DNA of 64,000 bases, taken from positions 62,001 through 126,000 of the forward strand of contig NZ_DASTAT010000038.1 of NCBI RefSeq assembly GCF_035712445.1, written 5' to 3'. The translations under genes were made by a program, and so were the position numbers. The number at the start of each line of letters is the position of its first letter. The stretch's first letter is position 1. Under the pieces are notes generated by a model. The model was not told the origin of the DNA. It searched no databases and saw nothing but the letters and a program-made list of their open reading frames with translations. Positions 16,137 to 25,250 of the stretch are shown here, piece after piece. The stretch comes from Oligoflexus sp. (lineage in GTDB: Bacteria; Bdellovibrionota_B; Oligoflexia; Oligoflexales; Oligoflexaceae).

Positions 16137-16787
16137 TTACCGTGGGCTATGACACAGGACTCCCGCTGGACACCTGCTCCATAACGCCCAGTGTCTCTGG
16201 AATGAAAGAGGCAATGGAATTTCCTGAGTATCTAAAAAAGTGTTCTTCTGCAGGGGCAATGAAATGAGGTGGAGCGAGCGCTCACCCTCAAGATACAATA
16301 CGTTGCGATACATCGGTTGTGTTTTTAGATAGCCCGAAGACTTTGAATAAAAAGTCTGATCTGGAGTGCCTCCAGATAAATCTTTGAAGTCAAGATACTG
16401 CTTTCGCCCATCGTTTGAAACCCTGGAAGCCAGCGCTTCCTGCTGACTCCAGTCGATGCGATAAACATCATTGCAGTCTTTGGGTTTTGCGGGTTCACTG
16501 TAATTTACGTAAAAGAGTTCTCCCGTTGGTGCAAGTTCTGGCCTTCTGATCCAGCATCCTTTTGGATCTTTATAAATAGCTGTTTTGTTTGTGTTCCAGT
16601 CAATGCGGAAGACGTATTCAGCAAAGGAAACATAATAGTACTGCTTATCCGAAGAAATCGAGAACTCGAGGCCTGGGTGCTGTGTGTAGCGAAGGTCTTC
16701 TGGCAGTGGAATGATTTGCTTTTTTTCGAGACTAATCATGTCGATGAACGTTAGGAATAGAAGGATGATGATCAAGTTGCCTGGCAT
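16137..16787 (-). CDS. 5' fragment of the frameshifted secreted protein gene
   Basis: An open frame of 216 codons starting with a hydrophobic signal-like segment (LIIILLFLTFIDM). It contains strands such as YYYVSFAEYVFRIDW and ELFYVNYSEP that look like propeller blades. The last 40-50 codons, after about 16290, are probably out of frame: their translation is less protein-like than the neighbouring frame. See the pseudogene entry spanning 15038-16787. Confidence 0.6.
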   Translation of the reverse strand: MPGNLIIILLFLTFIDMISLEKKQIIPLPEDLRYTQHPGLEFSISSDKQYYYVSFAEYVFRIDWNTNKTAIYKDPKGCWIRRPELAPTGELFYVNYSEPAKPKDCNDVYRIDWSQQEALASRVSNDGRKQYLDFKDLSGGTPDQTFYSKSSGYLKTQPMYRNVLYLEGERSLHLISLPLQKNTFLDTQEIPLPLSFQRHWALWSRCPAGVLCHSPR

Positions 16788-16881
16788 AGCGTCTGGCCTT
16801 TTTAAAGGTTCAACACAAGCGGATAGCTGATTTTAAGTGGGAGTGCAAGTGGCGCTGGAAAGGGTAGTCAAAATATAAAAA

Positions 16882-16912
16882 AGGCCTGAATCCCTAAAAA
16901 GGGATCAGGCCT
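16882..16912 (-). terminator. Terminator of the small secreted protein gene
   Basis: A 13-bp stem with one bulged A (AGGCCTGA/TCAGGCCT and TCCCT/AGGGA) and a 4-base A loop. On the minus strand it runs into TTTTTTATATTTT, as expected for an intrinsic terminator of the gene ending at 16941. Confidence 0.88.
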
Positions 16913-16940
16913 GATTTTATATAAGCAAGAAACGAAGGAC

Positions 16941-17480
16941 TTATTTTACCCGATACAGTGTAAACGAGTCTCCAGCTTCAGCTCCCGTCGGAGATCCAAA
17001 GGAGCCTGAGAAAGATACAGTCGAAGGAACCGTACCGCCAGTAGCTGGGTTCGCAACCTCCTCAACTTCCAAGGTCCCAGTCAGCAGAACAAATCCGGTG
17101 CCAGAGCCTGGGGCCTTGGCTACAACGGTGCGAGAATATGTTTCAACGCCCGGTTGAGTCTGTGGCTTACAGACTCCTCGAACTTTCATCTCGCTGGTTT
17201 TATCGCCAACTTTCCGAATCAGATTGCCAGTTGCTGTGTAATAGTCACTGGATTTTCCACATGGCTCAGCGTTAAGTGCGTTAAGCTGCGAAGAAGGAGT
17301 CAGTGCCATGTACTCAACTCTAAGAGTCATGTCTGCAGTATCAGCAGCCATCTCCATAGGCAGTGCTTTATTTGCACCGATAGGCAGAGGCAAAGTACCA
17401 TCCGCTTGTACGGCAACGCTGAAACTAAGCGCCAAACTGCTGAGCAGCGCCAGCTTCCTCAGGTGATTCATGTACTTCAT
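16941..17480 (-). CDS. Secreted protein of unknown function
   Basis: A 179-residue protein with a signal peptide (KLALLSSLALSFSVAVQA, about residues 8-25). The mature part is rich in Thr, Ser, Gly and Val with alternating strands, and two cysteines (PCGKS, GVCKP) that may form a disulfide. No known domain is recognised. The start at 17480 is chosen because GGAGG precedes it. Its first 56 bases overlap the end of the upstream TPR-winged helix gene in another frame, so the two are probably one transcript. A strong terminator follows. Confidence 0.75.
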   Translation of the reverse strand: MKYMNHLRKLALLSSLALSFSVAVQADGTLPLPIGANKALPMEMAADTADMTLRVEYMALTPSSQLNALNAEPCGKSSDYYTATGNLIRKVGDKTSEMKVRGVCKPQTQPGVETYSRTVVAKAPGSGTGFVLLTGTLEVEEVANPATGGTVPSTVSFSGSFGSPTGAEAGDSFTLYRVK

Positions 17481-18561
17481 AATTGGGCCTCCGTTCGATA
17501 TCTTGGTCGATCTTGTGTTGAGACTGGTCTCGTCCAGCCAGTTTATAGCCTTGTCTGCCCGAAAGCAAACAGAGAGGTTGGTTCTCATAGGGTTCAATCA
17601 ATGCCCGTATACGACGTGCAAGGTCAAAAATACGTGGGTCATGGGTTCTAGGCTTATACTCTTCTTCCGGCCACAACCGTGATGCAATATCAGCCTTGCT
17701 TACAAAGCTGCCACGACTAAACAGCAGCTCCAGGAAGTCATAGATAAGCGGCTTATCATGCAGGGCAACCCATTTCCCTTGAACGCAGATGCGGCGCAAG
17801 TCGGGATCCATCTGGAGCGAACAACTCAAGGAGTAATCGAGGTCCTTGAATTTTTCATTCACCAAATAGGTCAGGTACGTGCATTCCTCGGGATCCAGAT
17901 AGCAATCGAGCAAATCCAGACTGACTTCAAGCGCATCGTACTTCGCCAGATCCTTGTACATGCAGGCCATACCATAGAGGCTTTTGATTATGAAGTAATT
18001 CCATTGCCGCGATGTTGATTCTTTAATCACCGCCTGGAAAAACTTCTTCGCCAAGGAGGTATCCTGCTGAAAGATATAAGAGACGTTGGCCCGAAGCAGA
18101 TAAAGACTGAGACGCTGGTCGACGCTGACCAGATCCTCAAGCTCTTCCATCTCACGCACCAGACGGCCGATGTCCTGGGTTTTTTTCAGGGAATAATAGA
18201 CGTTCGCAAGGCCAAGCAAAGCCTTGAAGTAATCCTTCACCGTCTCGCTGCGATCGGCGAGCAGACGGAAGAGCCTTTCGGCCATCTCATATTCCTGATC
18301 CACATAGGCAAGGCGAGCCGTTGTGTAAAGATAGGAATCGGACTGCTTTTGATGATACTGCGTCAGCTCGCGAAGCAAAGCCCGCGATTCAGCGACCTTG
18401 TGCATTTCCCAAAGAGCCTGGGACTTATAGAGCTGCAGCGTGAAGAAGTCATCAACCGACGGGTTATTCTGGCAGCTCAGATCCACGGATTGGCTGACGC
18501 GCTTGAATTGGCACTGATAGTAGAGATCCTTGATTTCAGCGATGCTAGCATTCCAGTCCAT
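17425..18561 (-). CDS. TPR protein with C-terminal winged-helix domain
   Basis: A 378-residue cytosolic protein. Residues about 20-260 are helical repeats of TPR type (for example DSYLYTTARLAYVDQEYEMAERLFRLLAD). Residues about 285-360 look like an OmpR/PhoB-type winged helix: LIYDFLELLFSRGSFVSKADIASRLWP, then RIFDLARRIRALIEP and LCLLSGRQGYKLAG, the last being the typical wing with a G-Y pair. It is probably a transcription regulator that senses a partner through the TPRs. GAAGGATG lies before the ATG at 18561; the longer frame to 18759 has no ribosome-binding site. It is divergent from the FHA gene and overlaps the secreted-protein gene downstream. Confidence 0.78.
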   Translation of the reverse strand: MDWNASIAEIKDLYYQCQFKRVSQSVDLSCQNNPSVDDFFTLQLYKSQALWEMHKVAESRALLRELTQYHQKQSDSYLYTTARLAYVDQEYEMAERLFRLLADRSETVKDYFKALLGLANVYYSLKKTQDIGRLVREMEELEDLVSVDQRLSLYLLRANVSYIFQQDTSLAKKFFQAVIKESTSRQWNYFIIKSLYGMACMYKDLAKYDALEVSLDLLDCYLDPEECTYLTYLVNEKFKDLDYSLSCSLQMDPDLRRICVQGKWVALHDKPLIYDFLELLFSRGSFVSKADIASRLWPEEEYKPRTHDPRIFDLARRIRALIEPYENQPLCLLSGRQGYKLAGRDQSQHKIDQDIERRPNYEVHESPEEAGAAQQFGA

Positions 18562-18795
18562 GGCTACGTCATCCTTCAAGTGCTCGTGGTGGCTACATAA
18601 GACACTAAGCACAGAACAAGCCACGCTATGGAGGCCTTGTGGAATCTGAAGAAGACCCGATTCAAGCGGGTTACAGGACCACGGGAGCCCGCCCAGCACG
18701 AGTGACAGGTTTACTTTTGATACCAAAAAGCTCAGTTCTACTGGTATAGGCCAAGTCATTTAGGTATCATTATCGGTAGACCATACGAGGAAGAC

Positions 18796-19524
18796 ATGAC
18801 GACCAAAGGGAAATCGGACAAAGACAAGCGCGGCGTCCTCGTCTGTATTTCTGGCAAGAGTCAAAATGAGCTGGTGAAACTCCGCCGGGATAATACCATT
18901 TTCGGGCGCGAGAAGGCCGATATCATTGTGTCTGACGCCGAGGTGTCGGCCACGCACTGCCAGATTCAGTGCATTGAAGATTCCTATCATATCTTCGATA
19001 TGAACAGCAGCAACGGGACCTTCGTCAACGGCCAGCGCATCGTGAAGGCCAAACTCAAGGAAGGCGATGTCATTGAAATCGGCAAAACGGTCTTTCGTTT
19101 TGCGCTAGAGGATGAAAAGAACGTTCGCCACATTCCCACGCTCTTCAGTTCCACGAAAAAACAGGATCGCAGCAACAGCCTCGTGGATACCTTGATAGAG
19201 AAGGAACTCAAGCAAGCGCATAAGGTTCACCTGGAAATCATCGTGCAGTATGGCAACGGCAGCCGCGAGACGATCCACCTGCACCAGAAGGTCGCCTATA
19301 TCGGCCGCGCCTCCAGTTTTGGGCATTTTGATCAGGATTCGGAAATTTCCAGGAAACATATGATGATTAAGCTCAATGACACCGGCGAAGTCTTCGTCGA
19401 GGATCAGGGCTCGACCAACGGGTCGTTTCTGAACGGCCAGAAGATGACCGGCATGCACCGCGTGCAGCCCACCGATGAGGTGCGCGTCGGACGCTGTATT
19501 CTACGTATTATTGCCAAGAGTTGA
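18796..19524 (+). CDS. Protein with two FHA domains
   Basis: A 242-residue soluble protein made of two forkhead-associated domains, which bind phosphothreonine peptides. The first (about residues 15-105) has GREKADI, SATHCQI and NSSNGTFVNG. The second (about 145-240) has GRASSFGHF, ISRKHMMI and GSTNGSFLNG. Both keep the Gly-Arg, Ser-x-x-His and Asn-Gly residues needed for phosphopeptide binding. The linker of about 35 residues is polar. No Ser/Thr kinase gene is visible in the window, so its partner is encoded elsewhere. It is convergent, with 3 bases to spare, with the histidine kinase gene. Confidence 0.92.
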   Translation: MTTKGKSDKDKRGVLVCISGKSQNELVKLRRDNTIFGREKADIIVSDAEVSATHCQIQCIEDSYHIFDMNSSNGTFVNGQRIVKAKLKEGDVIEIGKTVFRFALEDEKNVRHIPTLFSSTKKQDRSNSLVDTLIEKELKQAHKVHLEIIVQYGNGSRETIHLHQKVAYIGRASSFGHFDQDSEISRKHMMIKLNDTGEVFVEDQGSTNGSFLNGQKMTGMHRVQPTDEVRVGRCILRIIAKS

Positions 19525-19527
19525 ATC

Positions 19528-21471
19528 TCAGGTCTTCGGCAGAGCCACATCACTCGTTGCAATGCGCAGGCGTATTTCGATGGTCGTGCCGTGCTGCACC
19601 GAACCGGTCTGCTGCTCGACCGAATCGATATGAATGCTGCCCCCGAACATTTCCAGGAAGGTCTTCACCAGAGGCATTCCAAAGCCTGTGCCCGACTCGT
19701 TATTGGTTCCGCGCCGCGAGATATTGGCCTTGGGATCGAAGAGCAGGTTCAGTATATCCCGCGGCATGCCTATGCCCGTATCCCGAATCGTAATCACCGC
19801 GAAATTATCAATGCGTTCGGCATCCAGCGTCACCGATCCACCTTCCGAGGTGAATTTGATGGCATTGGACACAAGGTTATTGAAGATCTCGTGGGTCAGA
19901 GATGTGCTGTCGGCCAGCACCAGGATATCATTGCTTTCCTCGATAAAGCGCCAGGACAGTTTCACGCCCTTTTCAATGGCCTTGGTCTGAAAGAAGAAGT
20001 CGATATCCTCGAAGACCTTGCGCAGGGAGCAGGGCTTCAGCTCGAAAGCCAGCTTGCCGGAACGGAAGGCTTCATAGCGGCGAACCTGGTTGATGATCCC
20101 TTCGATGGAATCCGACGCCCGCTTCACCCGCTCCCACTGCTTCAATTCATCAGGCTTCAGCTGACTGCGGCGCGAGGCCAGGAAGAAGACCGTCTTGATA
20201 ATCGAGATGGGATTACTGATATCATGGCAAACCATGCGCAGAAGATGCTGAAGGTTATCCCGTTCGCGAGCCTTCATCTCCGCTTCAATGCGGCTTTGCT
20301 GAATTTCCTTGATGCGGAGCGCCAGGGCGATCGACATCAGGACCATCTCCAGCATATTGCCCATCAAAGGCGAGACGGCGACCCAGGTGGTTTTGCTGAT
20401 GACGCCGACGTTGCCGAGCACCCACACGGCCACGCTGCTGGCCAAAGATCCCCAACCGATCAGGAAAACGACAGCGGTGCGGTCGCCATGACGAATGGCG
20501 GTCACAGCGCCCAGAAAGACGAAAAAGAGCGAGAAGAGATCGAAGAGGCTCACATAGCGGGAGAAGGAAAAACCCCAGGGCGTCATGAGGAGAAGCGCCA
20601 GACCCACAGCCAGGCACACGACGCTCAGGATCAGCTTATCGAGCTTCGGGGCAATGCGGGCGAGGTTCAGAAAACTGCGGGTATAAAGCATGGCCGCGAT
20701 CGCGGGCAGACAGATCACAAGATGCGCATCCCGCGTGCTGGCAAGCGGCCAGGGAAAGCCCCACATCTCGGCGTAACCGCCCTGGACAATGGCGTTGAGC
20801 AGCATGGCGCTCGAAAAGAACACGTACATCAGATAATCTTTGTAGCGAATGAAGATGAAGAGGCAAAGGTTATAGACGAGCAGCGCGAAAAGGCAGCCGT
20901 AGTAAGCATAGAAGATCGAATTTTCCAGCGTGGCCTGATCCAGATGGTGCTGATCGTCGAGCACGATGAAGTTGATGGCGAGCTGCAGATCACTGCGAAT
21001 GCGGAAGTAGACCGTGAGATCCTGGTCGCGAGGCAGCTCGAAGCGCCCAAACGGCATTCGTGTATACGGATCACGGGGATGATGCAGAGTGCCTATATTT
21101 TTAGCTGCGATCTGTGAGTCGCCCTGCCAGATGAAGACTTCAAAGAGATAAAAATCCGGCCGCAGGGAGCCCAAAATCCATTGCAGGCGCTCGCTTTCAT
21201 TCCGGATCGAGACTTTGAACCAAATGGTGCTGCGGGTGAAGCCAAAGCTGCTTTTGTGCAGATCGGAGACCGGAATAAACGATCCTGCCTGATCTATATT
21301 GCGTATGTCCTCGACCGAAAAGCGGCCTTCCTTATCTTCGAAGGCGCTCACGAACGGGACCAGATCATAGCGCCCCTGTGCTGGAGACAACACGAGGGTA
21401 TTGGCTGACAAGGGTTTCATCCACCCAAGGAGCAGCCAGACTATGATCCCAATGGAGCGGCCGGAGAGCAT
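19528..21471 (-). CDS. 7TM-DISM sensor histidine kinase
   Basis: A membrane sensor kinase of about 647 residues. After a signal-like segment, an extracytoplasmic 7TMR-DISM domain (about residues 30-175) is followed by about seven transmembrane helices (about 180-390), then a kinase core: H-box MVCHDISNPISI, N-box LTHEIFNNLVSNAIKF, G1 DTGIGMP and G2 GTGFGMPLVK. DISM extracellular domains often bind sugars or other small ligands. No response regulator gene is adjacent, so its partner is unknown. The start is uncertain between the ATGs at 21471 and 21513; neither has a strong Shine-Dalgarno. Confidence 0.9.
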   Translation of the reverse strand: MLSGRSIGIIVWLLLGWMKPLSANTLVLSPAQGRYDLVPFVSAFEDKEGRFSVEDIRNIDQAGSFIPVSDLHKSSFGFTRSTIWFKVSIRNESERLQWILGSLRPDFYLFEVFIWQGDSQIAAKNIGTLHHPRDPYTRMPFGRFELPRDQDLTVYFRIRSDLQLAINFIVLDDQHHLDQATLENSIFYAYYGCLFALLVYNLCLFIFIRYKDYLMYVFFSSAMLLNAIVQGGYAEMWGFPWPLASTRDAHLVICLPAIAAMLYTRSFLNLARIAPKLDKLILSVVCLAVGLALLLMTPWGFSFSRYVSLFDLFSLFFVFLGAVTAIRHGDRTAVVFLIGWGSLASSVAVWVLGNVGVISKTTWVAVSPLMGNMLEMVLMSIALALRIKEIQQSRIEAEMKARERDNLQHLLRMVCHDISNPISIIKTVFFLASRRSQLKPDELKQWERVKRASDSIEGIINQVRRYEAFRSGKLAFELKPCSLRKVFEDIDFFFQTKAIEKGVKLSWRFIEESNDILVLADSTSLTHEIFNNLVSNAIKFTSEGGSVTLDAERIDNFAVITIRDTGIGMPRDILNLLFDPKANISRRGTNNESGTGFGMPLVKTFLEMFGGSIHIDSVEQQTGSVQHGTTIEIRLRIATSDVALPKT

Positions 21472-21695
21472 AAAAGATTCCCATTGATTCTGATGAGTTC
21501 TCGGTTTTTGCATGGAAAAGTTAAGTCGGTCAAGGCCCAGCTGCTAAAGCGGTGTTTCCCGTACTTCTTCTTTGTCCCGAATTTTCTTCGGAATAGCGTC
21601 CTTTCTCGTTTATCGAATAAGGGGGGGCGGTGTGATTTTATGTAGCTGAACTTATTGCCCGGCGCGGGTTCTGTCCGGATTTTGCAAAAATTGTT

Positions 21696-21701
21696 TATAA
21701 T
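21696..21701 (+). promoter_or_regulatory. Perfect -10 hexamer upstream of the hydrolase-GMC operon
   Basis: TATAAT lies 46 bases upstream of the chosen hydrolase start at 21748, in an otherwise GC-richer stretch. The -35 region is poor (TGTCCG at 18 bases). The position supports the later start codon, because the longer reading frame would include this element. Confidence 0.45.
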
Positions 21702-21747
21702 AAAAACCACGGACGAACGAAGACCCTTCTTTCGAAAAAGGATGGCT

Positions 21748-23532
21748 ATGACAAGCGCGCCTGTTTCTCTCGCATTTACTGAAGACATGCACGGATACTG
21801 TGATTTCAGCGGAGCCACGCAGGACTTTGGTCGTGATGAGCAGCAGTGCTACGAGTCGGCCTTTCAGAAGGGCCAGTCCCAGGGACGCGCCGTCAAATTC
21901 CGGTTGACGATCCAGATTCCCGACATCGATCGTTTTGTGAAAGATCCCTCGCTGAAGGCCGAGGCCATTGGCAAAGTCGAAGCGGATGCGGCGGGCGGTG
22001 ATCTTCAGGTGGAAAAAGGGACCTTCAACCTCTTCGTGCAGCCGGCTCCTGATCAGGCGAGCACCATCGCGCGCGAGATGCATTACACGCTTTACCTAAG
22101 AAACAAAAAGGGCGAACCCTGGACGTTTTATGGCTATAAGACAGTGCGTGACGGCGCCATGGCGGAAGTCTGGAACCAGACCACGACGCTCTATACAAGG
22201 CTCTGGAAAGGGCATTCCGACAAGGCCCCGGATCAGGTCGCAGCCCAGGGCATCCTGCATCTGACGGCCGAAGACTTCGCGCGTCAGCTGACGACTTTCA
22301 AAAGTTCCGGGCGCACCATCCTGGAACGCGCCCGTGCGCTCACGCTCTTTGGTGGTGAATTCCTAGGCAATCTCTGGACCTCGTATGCTCCTGGCTTCAT
22401 GCAGTCCGAACCTGAACTCTGGTCGAAGGTGGCGATTCCCGTGCACACCGAGCGCGGTGTCAGCGACGCGACGATCACGCATCACGCCTTTGATACGAGG
22501 GATGGTTTGACCCTTGATTTGCAGCGTTTTCATCGCAAGGCCGGTGACGACGTCGTGGTGCTCCTGCATGGGCTTACCACGTCGACCGACATGTTCATCA
22601 TGCCGGAACATCAGAACCTCGTCGATTATCTTCTTGATCATGGCTATGGTGATGTCTGGTCCCTGGACTGGCGCGGCAGCGGGCGCTTCAACTATAACCT
22701 GGAGCCGCATCGCTTCACCCTGGATGATGTCGCGGCCTATGATATCCCGCCGGCTCTGGAAAAAATTCGGGCGGCGGTTGGACCCAAGGCGCGCCTTCAT
22801 ATCATCGCCCATTGCGTGGGCGGCATCAGCACCATGCTGAGCATGGCCCTGCAATCCTATCCTGGACTGGCTTCGGTGACCATCAATAGCGTGGGCCTGA
22901 CGCCGCGCGTGAGCACTTGGTCACGCATGAAGCTGATGTTTGCCCCCTTCCTGGTCGAAAAAGTTCTGCGCTATCCCTATGTAAGTCCTCGCATGCCGCA
23001 GTTCCCCGGCTTTGCCCTTGGCAAATGGCTGGTGCCCATACTTGGGCTTTTCCACAGGGAATGCCGCGATCCGGCCTGCCACTTCATTAGCTTCATGTGG
23101 GGCTCTGGACATCCCGCAGCCTATCAGCACAGCAATATGAGTGTGCTGACCCATGGGCGACTCGCCGATCTTTTCGGTGGGACATCCATGAACTACTATC
23201 GTCACATCAGCAAAATGGTCAAAAGCGGCCACGCCTGTCCTATGAAGGCCGGGGTGCGTGGGGAGCTCACGCTGCCGGCGTCCTATCTGGAGGCGTTCTG
23301 CCAGAAAAAGCAGCCGCGCCTGCTTCTCATCAGCGGTCGCGAAAATCATATATTCCCAGGAGCCAATCGCGCGCTTTATGAAGAGCTTCGCAAAAAAGCT
23401 TCGAACCTGCCGGTCCAGTACTGGGAAATCCCTGGGTATGGTCATCAGGATATTTTCATGGGGCAGCACGCCGCGCGCGATGTCTTCCCCGGCATTCTCA
23501 AGTTTCTGCAAGGGCAGGAGGCATCCGTATGA
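21748..23532 (+). CDS. Alpha/beta hydrolase with Cys nucleophile, GMC partner
   Basis: A 594-residue protein. The first 200 residues resemble the N-terminal domain of hydrolases paired with or fused to cholesterol-oxidase-like GMC enzymes. The alpha/beta hydrolase core spans about 245-590, with oxyanion region VLLHGLTTSTDMF and nucleophile elbow AHCVGG, so the nucleophile at residue 356 is Cys and not Ser. The acid position (SGRENHIF) has Glu/Asn in place of Asp, and the His is in GYGHQDIF. A Cys nucleophile recalls polyhydroxyalkanoate synthases. The gene overlaps the GMC gene by 4 bases. Joint action on a sterol-like or lipid substrate is inferred. AAGGA sits 5 bases before the start. Confidence 0.82.
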   Translation: MTSAPVSLAFTEDMHGYCDFSGATQDFGRDEQQCYESAFQKGQSQGRAVKFRLTIQIPDIDRFVKDPSLKAEAIGKVEADAAGGDLQVEKGTFNLFVQPAPDQASTIAREMHYTLYLRNKKGEPWTFYGYKTVRDGAMAEVWNQTTTLYTRLWKGHSDKAPDQVAAQGILHLTAEDFARQLTTFKSSGRTILERARALTLFGGEFLGNLWTSYAPGFMQSEPELWSKVAIPVHTERGVSDATITHHAFDTRDGLTLDLQRFHRKAGDDVVVLLHGLTTSTDMFIMPEHQNLVDYLLDHGYGDVWSLDWRGSGRFNYNLEPHRFTLDDVAAYDIPPALEKIRAAVGPKARLHIIAHCVGGISTMLSMALQSYPGLASVTINSVGLTPRVSTWSRMKLMFAPFLVEKVLRYPYVSPRMPQFPGFALGKWLVPILGLFHRECRDPACHFISFMWGSGHPAAYQHSNMSVLTHGRLADLFGGTSMNYYRHISKMVKSGHACPMKAGVRGELTLPASYLEAFCQKKQPRLLLISGRENHIFPGANRALYEELRKKASNLPVQYWEIPGYGHQDIFMGQHAARDVFPGILKFLQGQEASV

Positions 23533-25250
23533 AATTTGATGCTGAAGCCCTGGTCATCGGTTCCGGTTTCGGTGGTGGAGTCCTGGCCTGTCGGCTTGCC
23601 AGGAAATGGCCGCAGGACGTGATGGTGGTGGAGCGTGGCAAACGCTATGGTTTTGGGGCTTTCCCGCGTTCGCCGCATGATATGGCCAATAACTTTTTCG
23701 TGCAAAGAGAGGATGGTCATCGCCGTCCGCGGTTTGTACCGAAGGAGTCCACCAATGGACTCTTTGATATCCGAAGCTATGATCATATTGATGTCGTGCA
23801 GGCGGCCGGGCTTGGTGGTGGTTCCCTAATCTATGCGAACGTCTGGTTGGAACCGCCCGAGGCCATCTTTGATGAACGCTGGCCTGCCAGCTGCAAAAAA
23901 AAGGATCTGGAACCCTATTATGCCGTCACCAAAAAAGTGCTCGGAGCGCGAACGATTCCAACTGCGGAAAATGATCCGCGCCGGAACATGACGCGCACCC
24001 AATATTTTTCCAAGGCGGCCAAGGCCCTTGGCAGAAAATCCGAGCTGGTGCCGCTTATGGTCTACTTCGGCAAGGATCCGGCCAGGCCGCTGGATCCCGG
24101 CCTTCAGGAAACCAATCGCTATGGGGCTCTGCAAAGCTCTTGCAATTACTGCGCAGAATGCGACGTCGGCTGCAATATCCAGGCGAAAAATTCCACCGAT
24201 CGCAACTACCTGCATGTCGCCGAGCATAAATACGGGGCGCGTATCCTGACCGAACATGAGGCCCAGAGCATTGCACCTTTGAATGCCTCAGGGCATGTGG
24301 ATCCCACGGCGGATGGGCAGTTCGGTTATGAGGTTTTGGTGCGGGATCTGACCAACGGCAACGTGCGGCCCTTCCGCGTGCGCCGCGTGGTGGCCTCGGC
24401 AGGGACACTGGGGACCAATGAGCTTCTTCTGAAGTGCCGCGATAGGATGAAAACGCTGCCTAAAATCAGCCCGTACCTTGGTCATGGTTTTTCCGGCAAC
24501 GGCGATTTCCTCTCGTTCATCGTCGATGCAGATCGACCGGCGAATCCGAATTATGGGCCTGTGATCACCCAGCGCATCGACTTCAACCTCTTCGAGAATT
24601 TTGATAAGGAACGCGCCTTCATCATGGAGGACGCCTCCTATCCCAATATCCTCGCCTGGTTTATCGAAGGACAAAAACCGGCTATTTTCAAGGTCAAAGC
24701 CTTCTGGCGAGGCCTGGTCGAGATGATCCGCACCTGGATCAAACATCCCACCCTCGGCCGCCGCGTGGGGGGCATACTCAACCGTTTTTTAAGCAACGAT
24801 CTTTCGTATAAAACCAGCGTGCATCTTTGCATGGGGCTCGATAAGAGCGATGGCCGCATGGAACTCGATTCCTTTGGGAAGCTCGCAATACACTGGCCAA
24901 CTCAGAACAGTCGCAAACTCTATGACGCCATCGACCAATCAGTCCGGCAATTCAAAAAGGTGGTGAACGGGCGGATCATGTTTCACATGCCCACCTGGAG
25001 CTGGCCGATGCGCCGCAACGTGACCGTGCATCCTCTGGGAGGCTGCCGCCTTGCGCCGACCGCTCAGCAGGGTGTGACGAGCAGCCAGCCGGAAAGCTTC
25101 GGGGCGGTTCATCACTATCGCAATCTTTATGTGGCCGATGGCAGTCTTTTCCCGACCGCGGTCGGGGCCAACCCCTCGGCAACGATTGCGGCTTTGGCGG
25201 AACGCGTGGCGCAGGGTATTACAGGTGAAATGCCGAGCGATGATCTCTAG
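23529..25250 (+). CDS. GMC oxidoreductase, cholesterol-oxidase-like
   Basis: A complete 573-residue FAD enzyme. The N-terminal Rossmann motif is GSGFGGGV (residues 11-18), followed by VVERGKRY. The C-terminal block HPLGGCRLAP and DGSLFPTAVGANPS holds the conserved active-site His and Asn. A cysteine cluster CNYCAECDVGC at about residue 205 matches the YCGMGC region of the GMC fragment at the left edge. No export signal is seen. The ATG overlaps the hydrolase stop codon (ATGA), so translation is coupled. Oxidation of a hydroxyl on a sterol or other hydrophobic substrate is the usual role in this subgroup; the substrate here is not known. Confidence 0.93.
   Translation: MKFDAEALVIGSGFGGGVLACRLARKWPQDVMVVERGKRYGFGAFPRSPHDMANNFFVQREDGHRRPRFVPKESTNGLFDIRSYDHIDVVQAAGLGGGSLIYANVWLEPPEAIFDERWPASCKKKDLEPYYAVTKKVLGARTIPTAENDPRRNMTRTQYFSKAAKALGRKSELVPLMVYFGKDPARPLDPGLQETNRYGALQSSCNYCAECDVGCNIQAKNSTDRNYLHVAEHKYGARILTEHEAQSIAPLNASGHVDPTADGQFGYEVLVRDLTNGNVRPFRVRRVVASAGTLGTNELLLKCRDRMKTLPKISPYLGHGFSGNGDFLSFIVDADRPANPNYGPVITQRIDFNLFENFDKERAFIMEDASYPNILAWFIEGQKPAIFKVKAFWRGLVEMIRTWIKHPTLGRRVGGILNRFLSNDLSYKTSVHLCMGLDKSDGRMELDSFGKLAIHWPTQNSRKLYDAIDQSVRQFKKVVNGRIMFHMPTWSWPMRRNVTVHPLGGCRLAPTAQQGVTSSQPESFGAVHHYRNLYVADGSLFPTAVGANPSATIAALAERVAQGITGEMPSDDL

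Larger units (their letters stand above)
15038..16787 (-). pseudogene. Frameshifted gene for a secreted repeat (propeller-like) protein
   Basis: Two reading frames on the minus strand join if two single-base shifts are allowed. Frame A runs from the ATG at 16787 and stops at 16137. From about 16290 to 16147 a second frame reads as sensible protein (for example IAPAEEHFFRYSGNS then FIPETLGVMEQVSSGSP). From about 16165 a third frame continues (CVIAHGNDYSLCKRKDG) into the fragment ending at 15038. Each shift is in the same direction and fits loss of one base. The rebuilt protein would have about 580 residues with an N-terminal signal peptide and W/Y-rich repeats that suggest a beta-propeller. 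Assembly error and real gene decay cannot be told apart here. Confidence 0.75.

Noticed and set aside
18720..18734. ATACCAAAAAGCTCA, nearly the same as 47763-47777, as a shared operator
   Set aside because: A 14 of 15 match between two places is expected by chance many times in 64 kb, and no other copy supports it.
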